15,992 bases of DNA from VFKE01 sp031400955. GTDB taxonomy: Bacteria; Verrucomicrobiota; Verrucomicrobiia; Verrucomicrobiales; Verrucomicrobiaceae. The stretch lies in NCBI GenBank assembly GCA_031400955.1, contig JANNQW010000211.1:1-15992 (forward strand). Reading direction: 5' to 3'. Positions 7,315 through 13,231 of the stretch are shown here, one piece after another (position 1 is the stretch's first letter; every line of letters begins with the position of its first letter). Below the pieces are notes generated by a model, which had not been told where the DNA came from, ran no database searches, and saw nothing but the letters and a program-made list of their open reading frames with translations. A program made the position numbers and the translations under genes.

Positions 7315-8130
7315 ATGTGGTATTATACCAAAAACGAAACCAATCACGGGCCGTTCCAAGCTGAACAGATGGCCCAACTCATTGCCAACGGCACGGTCAC
7401 CACGCAAACCTTGGTTTGGTGCGAGGGCATGACCGATTGGCAGCCAGCTGGACAAAGTGCTTTCGCTGCTCATTTTGCGCCAGCTAAGGCAGCGCCGATA
7501 CCGGTTGCCACGATCGTGCCGGATCCGGTGGCCAAACAAAGATTGCGCAGGCAAAACCTTTGGGCACTGGCCGCTATGGGCTGGATGTTCGGCGCCCTGC
7601 TGATCGCGGTCGGCATGCAGAAGGGTGGTCGTTTGGAAGCAACCTCTGGTAAGCCCAACCGCATGACCTTGGCAGAGTTCGTGAAGAAAGGGCCGGGTTC
7701 CAATTCCTACGTCGAATTGACTAACCTACGCTTCGGCGAAAAATTCTGGCTGGAACAGGATCGCAACACTGATTCGTGGACCAAAGCCTGGTCTTTTCTT
7801 TTCACAGAAAGCGATTCGGTTAATCCTGTGGCTATAACGCAGATTGACGGTGGCGGCGAACAAGCCATGTCGAAATGGATGTCCTCGACCACGTTGCGTG
7901 GTCTCGCGGAGGAAAATCCTCGCTTCTTAAGAGGCTCGACCATCAACGATCTTTACAAACTGTATCCCAAGGTCAAATCACGGGATCTCAAATGGTTCAT
8001 CGAAGTGGTCAACCAGCGTCCAAGTGAGCTTGGCGTCAAACTGGCCTACGGTAGCGGAATCCTTCTATTGGTCAGCGGCACGATCTGCGCGTTTATGGTG
8101 CGCATAACCCCCAAGCCCAAGGGGGCATAA
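7315..8130 (+). CDS. GYF_2-domain membrane protein with a periplasmic domain
   Basis: A 271-residue protein. Residues 1-50 form a GYF_2 (DUF4339) domain: WYYTKNETNHGPF, then the 'l..G.it..tlvW.eGm.dWqpa' pattern. GYF-type folds bind proline-rich or other peptides; here it should face the cytoplasm because basic KQRLRRQ precedes the first membrane helix (about 82-101). A domain of about 140 residues (102-241, including SYVELTNLRFGEKFWLEQ) would be periplasmic, and a second helix (about 242-262) returns the tail to the cytoplasm. The periplasmic part resembles a domain I have seen in PVC hypothetical proteins but cannot name. The ATG has no Shine-Dalgarno and a possible -10 only 11 nt away. It is divergent from the zinc-ribbon gene and upstream of the HEAT-like gene. 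A role in linking an envelope signal to a cytoplasmic partner is speculation. Confidence 0.82.
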   Translation: MWYYTKNETNHGPFQAEQMAQLIANGTVTTQTLVWCEGMTDWQPAGQSAFAAHFAPAKAAPIPVATIVPDPVAKQRLRRQNLWALAAMGWMFGALLIAVGMQKGGRLEATSGKPNRMTLAEFVKKGPGSNSYVELTNLRFGEKFWLEQDRNTDSWTKAWSFLFTESDSVNPVAITQIDGGGEQAMSKWMSSTTLRGLAEENPRFLRGSTINDLYKLYPKVKSRDLKWFIEVVNQRPSELGVKLAYGSGILLLVSGTICAFMVRITPKPKGA

Positions 8131-8182
8131 TTAATTTAAGAGCCGTAGCACGTTGTCGTCGGGATCGAACCGCCAATAAATC

Positions 8183-8209
8183 TTGCATCGCTGTCCAGAT
8201 GATTATAAT
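8183..8209 (+). promoter_or_regulatory. Candidate promoter with perfect TATAAT before the HEAT-like gene
   Basis: A perfect TATAAT lies at 8204-8209, only 9 nt before the ATG at 8219. The best upstream hexamer, TTGCAT (8183-8188), gives a short 15-bp spacer. Transcription would begin at about 8216, giving an almost leaderless mRNA, which agrees with the missing Shine-Dalgarno. Confidence 0.45.
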
Positions 8210-8218
8210 CGCAACCCT

Positions 8219-8974
8219 ATGAAACACACTACGACCTTCAATAAATTCAGGTGCCTTGCGGCTTGCCTGGCGGGGGCTGCCTTAGTGTTGGCGGGACCGC
8301 TTCTGGCTGCGGGAAAAAAGTCCCGCGACAGGCCCAGCCCCTTTGTGACGTCCGGAAGGGCCGACCTGACCCAAGAAAAGTTTTCGGCAGCGCCGCCGGA
8401 TCAGCGGTGCCTCTGGGTCAGCGATATGACGGCTGACCTCGATTTGGGCGGTCCGCAAAACGTCAAGGCGTTTGAGATCCTGACCTGGGGATTGCGGGAC
8501 AAAGACGCAACTGTGCGCAAGGCGGCAGCCACGGGTTCCTTGTATTACCTCGAAAATCTCAGACAAACGGGCCGGGGATCGAACGCGGGCAAGCTTCCGA
8601 TCAAGCGCGCGGTGATCGCGGAGTTTGGGAGTGCGCTTAAGCCATTGTTCGAGGATCCGGACCGCTTTGTCCGGTCAGACGCGATCAGGGCTCATATCTG
8701 GCTGCGCGGTTCTGCGAATGAATGCTCGGAGGCTGCCTTGAAGTTGATGGGCGAGTTTTCGAATGACATCACCGCGGAATGGGGCAGACGCCACTTCATC
8801 CTCGGCCTCATGCATAGCACCGGCTTCCCGGCGGACAAGCTGCCCCTCGACTATGTGCACCCGAATTCACGGAAGGCTGGAGAGCCGCTGAAGGGAATCA
8901 AGCTGGAGCCGCTCCCAAAAAGGCCGGCAAACGACAACACTTGGTTTGATTTTCTCACGAACTCGCTGCCCTAA
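8219..8974 (+). CDS. Secreted HEAT-like repeat protein, function unknown
   Basis: A 251-residue protein. An ATG at 8183 is also in frame, but the ATG at 8219 begins a clear signal peptide (MKHTTTFNKFR, then a hydrophobic core to about residue 31, LLAAG), so it is preferred. The mature part is largely helical, with HEAT-like units: about 84-113 (AFEILTWGLRDKDATVRKAA) and about 137-163 (LKPLFEDPDRFVRSDAIRAH), each with the 'D.d..VR..A' signature of HEAT repeats. Such proteins are scaffolds; no enzyme motif is visible. A perfect TATAAT stands 9 nt upstream. The 3' end abuts a fabI-like remnant, so the last residues (WFDFLTNSLP) could lie close to an old recombination joint. I do not recognise a named family. 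Confidence 0.75.
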   Translation: MKHTTTFNKFRCLAACLAGAALVLAGPLLAAGKKSRDRPSPFVTSGRADLTQEKFSAAPPDQRCLWVSDMTADLDLGGPQNVKAFEILTWGLRDKDATVRKAAATGSLYYLENLRQTGRGSNAGKLPIKRAVIAEFGSALKPLFEDPDRFVRSDAIRAHIWLRGSANECSEAALKLMGEFSNDITAEWGRRHFILGLMHSTGFPADKLPLDYVHPNSRKAGEPLKGIKLEPLPKRPANDNTWFDFLTNSLP

Positions 8975-8976
8975 GT

Positions 8977-9042
8977 GGCGCGGCGGCGATCAGCGGCCAG
9001 ATGCGTTACGTGGACGGCGGTTATCAGATCATGGGGATGTGA
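8977..9042 (+). pseudogene. Remnant of enoyl-ACP reductase (fabI) 3' end
   Basis: Reading in frame up to the TGA at 9040-9042 gives GAAAISGQMRYVDGGYQIMG followed by a final Met and stop. This is the C-terminal signature of FabI-type enoyl-ACP reductases (SG.tG....YVDgGYniMGm), an NADH-dependent SDR of fatty-acid synthesis. Upstream of about 8977 the frame shows no further FabI sequence: it runs into the end of the HEAT-like gene in another frame, and the Rossmann and catalytic parts are absent. No start codon or ribosome site would produce a functional product. It is best read as the leftover tail of a deleted or recombined fabI copy. The match is from memory of the family, not a search. Confidence 0.62.
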
Positions 9043-9187
9043 TGAGAGAAGAAATGAGGCGGAGGGGATAGGTGAAAAGGAGCGCAGCAATGCTATCAGG
9101 TCGCATGCCAGCGCTTCCCTGATCAGAAATTACCATGCATGGCACAGAGGATTCGCTTCGCGGCTTCGCAAGTGCGGACCACTCAAT

Positions 9188-10051
9188 TCACTGAAACTTC
9201 CGCAACCGATCGCGCACGTCGTTCTTCAGTCGGTCGATGAAGCCCATGGTAAACTCCTCGGCGCTCAGTCCGTCGTTTTGAATCAATGGAGTGAGGTCCA
9301 TGGCGAAGGTAAGCAGGCTGGTGCTGTCCGTGGTGTGGGAATCAAAATAAGTCGCGTTCGCCCGGCGCAGCCCTTCTTCTGCGAGGTCGTATCGTTTGCC
9401 GCCGCTGATCTGGGAATCGAACACGGCGAGCAGAGCACTGATCAAGTGCGGGAAGTTATCCACCTTGAGCATCTCCTTGTCCTCGGCGAGCAGCCAGTCG
9501 AGCTTGCGCCACACTTCACAGCCGTAAACTTTCTTCGGACGATGAGCCATCGGCATAGCACGCAAGGCTTCAAGGCAGCGCAGGAAAGTCGCCACATGCG
9601 TATCATGACGGTCGGCGGGATTGTGCAAATAGACAAACTCGGGCCGCGTCGCCATGAGGATGCTCAGAATATCCGCATTCACGTCAGCCTTTCGTGAATT
9701 TTTCAGATCGTCGCTGGGATAGCCGAGTTGAACCATGACGCTGTATTCGCCAACGAATGCCGCCTTGCGCTGCTCCAATTTGCGCACGTCTTGCATCTGC
9801 TCGTCAGTATATTTTTCATAGGCTCCCTTGCGCGGGCTGCCGGATCCATTGGTGACCACCACGCCACCAAACCAATGGTGATCGCTCCGGAAACATTCGG
9901 CAATGCCGTGATACGCGGCGATTTCCAAATCATCCTGATGCGAGACGATCCCGAGGTGTGTCACCCGCGCAAAAGCCTGCGCAGCATCCATTTGATCAGG
10001 GATGAAAAGATCAGCATTCGAATGTCGGAAGAGCATATTGGAAAGGAACAT
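9188..10051 (-). CDS. PIG-L family deacetylase
   Basis: A 287-residue putative zinc-dependent N-acetyl hydrolase of the PIG-L/LmbE family, which deacetylates GlcNAc-containing or related small molecules. The metal motif, usually HPDD, reads HQDDLE (His38-Gln39-Asp40-Asp41). The second motif, NPADRHDTHVA, supplies His149 and His152. A Rossmann-like start (THLGIVSHQDD) and the strand-loop VVVTNGSGSPRKGAY fit the fold. The length and C-terminal extension (SLLTFAMDLTPL) are normal for stand-alone members. Two ATGs are possible, at 10051 and 10036; neither has a Shine-Dalgarno, and the fold begins near residue 30, so the longer form is kept provisionally. It stands alone, and no glycosyltransferase or thiol-pathway gene nearby reveals the substrate. 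Confidence 0.88.
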   Translation of the reverse strand: MFLSNMLFRHSNADLFIPDQMDAAQAFARVTHLGIVSHQDDLEIAAYHGIAECFRSDHHWFGGVVVTNGSGSPRKGAYEKYTDEQMQDVRKLEQRKAAFVGEYSVMVQLGYPSDDLKNSRKADVNADILSILMATRPEFVYLHNPADRHDTHVATFLRCLEALRAMPMAHRPKKVYGCEVWRKLDWLLAEDKEMLKVDNFPHLISALLAVFDSQISGGKRYDLAEEGLRRANATYFDSHTTDSTSLLTFAMDLTPLIQNDGLSAEEFTMGFIDRLKNDVRDRLRKFQ

Positions 10052-10173
10052 GGCGCACTTGTGCCGCGGTGCAAACCATGTTATCCCGACCTTAGTGTTG
10101 CTCGTTGGGGGTTCGCAAAATAATTTTGGAGCGACATGATTTAAGGCCCGCCAAGGGAATATATCAGGCCCTC

Positions 10174-10716
10174 ATGAAATCCAAGCTCACAACCATCTCC
10201 TGTATCATGGCCGCACTGCTCTCCAGTGCCGTAGAGCCGCCCGAGTTTAAAATTGAAAGTCTTAAGCCGGGCGAAGTAGTTCGTGAAGGCAGTGTTAAAG
10301 TATCAATACAAAAGGGAGCGATCGTATTCGACATCCATGATGCGCGGGGGATCGGTGGCGTCAGCATCACGCCGAAATTGGGTGACTGGCCCAAGTCGGT
10401 GATTGTCCGTTTGCATTTGAGCGGACTGGAGAGTCTTCAGATGTCCAATGGCAAGGTCACGCTCTCTGGATCCGTCCTTAGTCACAGTGGTCACATGAGA
10501 CTGCTGGAGATTGAGGAATCAGGCAAAAAGCGAGAAGCAGGTAAGGACGACCCTCTTTGGATCAACATTCGGATGCTGGACGGGCAGGGCAAAGACATCG
10601 ATCATCTGCCCGACGCGACGAAGGGCGGTTATTTTGAAGTCACCTTGCCACCCGCTCTACTCAGCACGGCCAAGCCCGGGATGACATTGCGCTGGATTGA
10701 TTTTTACCGTCATTGA
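10174..10716 (+). CDS. Small secreted protein of an unnamed PVC family
   Basis: A 180-residue protein. The frame extends upstream to an ATG at 10105, but the ATG at 10174 starts a good signal peptide (MKSKLTTISCIMAALLSSA), so it is preferred. The mature protein is beta-rich: FDIHDARGIGGVSITPKLG, then WPKSVIVRLHLSGLESLQMSNG. The pattern 'f.I.s..GIG...i......WP..v.lRlhL.GLE.f..s.g' is one I recall from hypothetical proteins of Planctomycetes and Verrucomicrobia, without a known function. The C-terminal PLWINIRMLDG...GGYFEVTLPPALL part looks like the second sheet of a sandwich. An AGGGAA element lies about 16 nt before the ATG, rather far for a ribosome site. The gene sits between two minus-strand genes and is probably monocistronic. 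Confidence 0.78.
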   Translation: MKSKLTTISCIMAALLSSAVEPPEFKIESLKPGEVVREGSVKVSIQKGAIVFDIHDARGIGGVSITPKLGDWPKSVIVRLHLSGLESLQMSNGKVTLSGSVLSHSGHMRLLEIEESGKKREAGKDDPLWINIRMLDGQGKDIDHLPDATKGGYFEVTLPPALLSTAKPGMTLRWIDFYRH

Positions 10717-10744
10717 AACAGCAAATTGACTGTCGTGGTTTACG

Positions 10745-10773
10745 CACCTGAAGGTGTTGAAGTGCGATATCGC
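10745..10773. terminator. Palindromes between convergent genes
   Basis: In the 70-bp spacer between convergent stop codons are cacct-ga-aggtg (10745-10756) and a perfect 10-bp palindrome gcgatatcgc (10764-10773), the latter followed by AATTTT on the plus strand. They may terminate the plus-strand small secreted gene, but neither is a textbook stem with a U-tract. Confidence 0.3.
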
Positions 10774-10786
10774 AATTTTCCGCGGC

Positions 10787-11866
10787 TCACAGTTTCACGA
10801 TGAACTCATCGTCCGGCTTCACGCTCTCGACGAACGCGAGCAGAACCTGGATGACCTGTTCTACGTCCTTAAGGCTGGCCATCTCGACGACGGAGTGCAT
10901 GTAACGAAGCGGCAGCGAAATCAAGCCGCTGGGGATGCCGTGCTGCACGCGAAATATTTCATCCGTGTCCGTGCCGCTGTAGCGCGAGGACGACTCGTGC
11001 TGGAGTTTGACTTTTGATTTATCTGCGGCGCGCATCAGTCGCTCGACGACTTTGGGATGATTGCAGGTTCCGTGAGTGATGCTCGGTCCCGCGCCGAGTT
11101 TGACTGAGCCATGCTTCGCCTTGTCGATGCCGGGCGTGTCTGTCGCGTGTGTCACATCAAGGCAGACGGCCACATCAGGCATAAGCCTATGCGTCACCAT
11201 CTTGGCGCCGTGACCGCCGATCTCCTCTTGCACGGCGTTCACCGCGATGACGGTGCTGGCGATGCGCGACTTGCGCGCGTGAAGCCGCTTCATGACCTGG
11301 GCGATGATGAAACCGCCCATGCGGTTGTCTAATGCCCGACCCAACAGGAGATCTTTCCCGAGTAATTCCGCAGCGTCGGCATACACCGCCGCGTGGCCCA
11401 CGCGCACGCCGGCAGCGGCGACTTCCTTTTCATTCTTCGCGCCGATGTCGACATGGAGTTCGTGCACTTGAGGCGCTTTTTCGTTCTCCCGGTCACGGAT
11501 GTGAATCGCCGTGTTCCCGATGATGCCGCGCACGGTTCCTTTATCGCCGAGAATATCCAGACGTCGGCCGCGCGCCGTGGCGACATCGCTGCCGCCAACG
11601 CGGTCGAGATTGATGAATCCTTCCTTCGTGATTGTTTTCACCATGAATCCGATCTCGTCAGCATGTGCCTCCAGCATCACGCGCTTTGATTTTTTCGCTG
11701 ATCCTTCCAAGGTGGCCCAAGCGGTGCCATAGGCATCGTTCTCCACTCGATCAGAAAACTGCCGGGCGTAAGTGACCCATTTTTTCTGCCCGCGCCATTC
11801 GAAGCCGGTGGGGCTGGGCGTGTTCAGGTAATCAAGCAGGAAGGTTTGGGAATCGGAGTCGAGCAT
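10787..11866 (-). CDS. M42 family metallo-aminopeptidase
   Basis: A 359-residue cytosolic dinuclear-metal aminopeptidase (M42: FrvX, glutamyl aminopeptidase and TET-like enzymes). The frame extends to a TTG at 11896, but the ATG at 11866 (MLDSDSQTFLLDYLNTPSPTG) matches the usual family N-terminus and is preferred. Metal and catalytic residues are all visible: His68 (LEAHADEIG), bridging Asp180 (ALDNRMGG), catalytic Glu214 and ligand Glu215 (VQEEIGGHGA), Asp237 (CLDVTH) and His324 (RYMHSVVEM). The family also contains proteins once labelled endoglucanase M; the peptidase role is the established one. Relatives form tetrahedral 12-mers that trim peptides. It lies 49 bp downstream of rdgB on the same strand, probably in one transcript. 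No Shine-Dalgarno is present. Confidence 0.93.
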   Translation of the reverse strand: MLDSDSQTFLLDYLNTPSPTGFEWRGQKKWVTYARQFSDRVENDAYGTAWATLEGSAKKSKRVMLEAHADEIGFMVKTITKEGFINLDRVGGSDVATARGRRLDILGDKGTVRGIIGNTAIHIRDRENEKAPQVHELHVDIGAKNEKEVAAAGVRVGHAAVYADAAELLGKDLLLGRALDNRMGGFIIAQVMKRLHARKSRIASTVIAVNAVQEEIGGHGAKMVTHRLMPDVAVCLDVTHATDTPGIDKAKHGSVKLGAGPSITHGTCNHPKVVERLMRAADKSKVKLQHESSSRYSGTDTDEIFRVQHGIPSGLISLPLRYMHSVVEMASLKDVEQVIQVLLAFVESVKPDDEFIVKL

Positions 11867-11915
11867 GGTGGGGTGATGAAACAGATGAACGAACAATCTT
11901 CAAAGGGAATTCGAT

Positions 11916-12530
11916 TCAATCGGCCAGAGGAGCAGATGCAAGCCAAGCCGCCACTTTCGCCAGAGCACGGGCGCGATGACTCAACTGGTTCTTAGTTTCG
12001 GCAGGCAAGACACCAAAACTTTTGCCGAAACCATCGGGAACAAACAGCGGATCGTAACCAAAACCGCCTGCGCCTTCTTCGTTCAAGAGCAGCCGGCCTT
12101 CCACTGAACCATCGAATGTGCCCAGCACAGCACCCTCCCTGGCCAGACACATGCAGCAACGGAAGCGACCGGTGAAGGGTTGCGCGGCACCTTGTTGCGA
12201 CAATCGGTGAAGCTCGCCCTTCAGCTTTTTGCGATTGTCGGCATCACTGGCGCCGACTCCGGCATAACGCGCGGAGATCACGCTGGGAGCGCCGTCCAGC
12301 ACATCCACTTCCAAGCCGGAATCGTCAGACAATACCAGAGTCCCTGGAAGGGCTCGACTCGCAGCCAACGCTTTGATCGCAGCGTTCTCCGCGAAGGTCA
12401 CACCCGTCTCCTCTGGTTGCGGCAGATGAGGATGCATGCTGAGATCTTCGATCATCCAACCGGCTCCAAGCATGGCGCGGATTTCCTCCGTTTTGTGACG
12501 GTTGCCGGTGGCGACGAAAAGTTTTTTCAT
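11916..12530 (-). CDS. rdgB: Non-canonical purine NTP pyrophosphatase (RdgB/HAM1)
   Basis: A 204-residue house-cleaning enzyme that hydrolyses dITP, ITP and XTP to the monophosphates, keeping deaminated purines out of nucleic acids. Motifs in order are: KKLFVATGNRHKTEEI (2-17), EETGVTFAENAAIKA (41-54), the catalytic SDDSGLEVD (68-76), GAPSVISARYAG (80-91), GFGYDPLF (157-163) and KNQLSHRARAL (180-190). The length is typical. The open frame reaches a TTG at 12563, and an ATG at 12536 is two codons earlier, but starting at MKKLF fits the family best. It lies 70 bp downstream of rnpB and 49 bp upstream of the M42 peptidase gene, on the same strand. No ribosome site is visible. Confidence 0.95.
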   Translation of the reverse strand: MKKLFVATGNRHKTEEIRAMLGAGWMIEDLSMHPHLPQPEETGVTFAENAAIKALAASRALPGTLVLSDDSGLEVDVLDGAPSVISARYAGVGASDADNRKKLKGELHRLSQQGAAQPFTGRFRCCMCLAREGAVLGTFDGSVEGRLLLNEEGAGGFGYDPLFVPDGFGKSFGVLPAETKNQLSHRARALAKVAAWLASAPLAD

Positions 12531-12565
12531 GTGCATTCGTAACATGAAACGCTGCTCGGCCAAAT

Positions 12566-12578
12566 ACGGATTTTCCGT
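12566..12578 (-). terminator. Small hairpin after rnpB
   Basis: ACGGA and TCCGT flank a 3-nt loop about 22 bp beyond the 3' end of rnpB. The stem is only 5 bp and the following tract (ATTTGG on the transcribed strand) is weak. It could end the RNase P transcript or simply shape the spacer before rdgB. Confidence 0.25.
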
Positions 12579-12599
12579 TGTTGTGCCAAGCGAGAGAGT

Positions 12600-13023
12600 G
12601 GGTCGGCCGGTGTAAGCCGGATTCTGTGCTCCGCCATTGCTGGCGGAGCGGCGGTCATTTCTCTCGACGCGGACCTTGCGACCCGCGTGCCCCGCTTGCG
12701 CGGAGTGCGACTAATACCCGAGGGGTTCCTCCCGCTTGCGCGGGATTGCGGCCAGGCGGGCCTTTCCTCTGTTCTGTCTTGCACCGCGTGGGGTTTGTCC
12801 TGCCTCTTTCCTTGCGGTCGGAGCGGTGAGCTCTTGCCTCGCCTTTTCACCCTGGCCGCGCGGATCGCTCTGCACGGTGGTATATTTTCTGTGACACTTT
12901 CCGTGACCGGCGGCTTGCGACGCCAGCCCCCACCCTTGCGAGCGGCACGCTGCCTTATGGTGTCCGGACTTTCCTCTCCCAAACGCCTTGCGACAAATGG
13001 CAGCGACAGCCCCCGGCCGACCC
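12600..13023 (-). ncRNA. rnpB: RNase P RNA, bacterial type A
   Basis: The catalytic RNA that matures tRNA 5' ends, about 424 nt. Read on the minus strand, the ends pair as P1: gggtcggccgg at the 5' end (13023-13013) with ccggccgaccc at the 3' end (12610-12600). Conserved blocks appear in order: GAGGAAAGTCCGGACA (around 12959-12974), CACAGAAAATATACCACC (around 12878-12895, close to the universal ACAGAAAcATACCgCC), GTGAAAAGGCGAGG (around 12838-12851), GCAAGAGCTCACCG, ACAAACCCCACG, and finally ACAGAATCCGGCTTACACC (around 12610-12628). Many stems are capped by cGCAAg tetraloops. Long frames crossing this interval on both strands are spurious. The gene is followed by rdgB, and its 5' end lies about 11 bp from a purine-rich repeat. 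Exact ends are set by the P1 pairing. Confidence 0.95.
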
Positions 13024-13033
13024 GATTCAAGCT

Positions 13034-13157
13034 ACAAGGCAAGAGGCACAAGGCAAGAGGCAAGAGGCGCAAGAAAGTCCGTCGTTCAGAACAGTGCCAA
13101 GCGCGACGGTGAATCTGATTCTTCTGCCTTCTGCCTTCTACCTTTTGCCTTTTGCCT
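13034..13157. repeat. Purine/pyrimidine inverted repeat between rnpB and acs
   Basis: The left arm (about 13034-13077) is a run of 'aaggcaag / aggc' units such as caaggcaagaggc. The right arm (about 13119-13157) is a run of 'cttctgcc / ttttgcc' units such as ctgccttctgcc. The arms are imperfect complements of each other. Between them is a 6-bp stem, ccgtcg (13079-13084) with cgacgg (13104-13109). The whole could fold into one long imperfect hairpin. It occupies the region upstream of both rnpB (minus) and acs (plus). No protein-coding meaning is evident. Confidence 0.65.
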
Positions 13158-13173
13158 ACCGCATACTCTGTCA

Positions 13174-13202
13174 TTGACTCGCACCCAAATTTTTCCCACT
13201 AT
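13174..13202 (+). promoter_or_regulatory. acs: Candidate promoter for acs
   Basis: TTGACT (13174-13179, 5/6 to consensus) and CACTAT (13197-13202, 3/6) are spaced by 17 bp and would start transcription near 13209, about 22 nt before the acs ATG. The -35 is good and the -10 poor. No operator can be assigned. Confidence 0.33.
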
Positions 13203-13231
13203 CACTCCCCGCATTCTATTCGCCACAAGCC

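Noticed and set aside
8975..9697. A 240-codon plus-strand frame after the HEAT-like gene
   Set aside because: It is in a different frame from the fabI remnant, has only a non-ATG start at its 5' end, and mostly lies antisense to the PIG-L gene.
13034..13157. CRISPR array between rnpB and acs
   Set aside because: Units are only 6-12 nt, have no regular spacers, and occur as complementary arms; no cas gene is present.
12527..13174. A long minus-strand frame (215 codons) and several plus-strand frames between rdgB and acs
   Set aside because: They lie over the RNase P RNA and the repeat element; the low-complexity, Arg-rich translations match no protein and the RNA signature explains the conservation.
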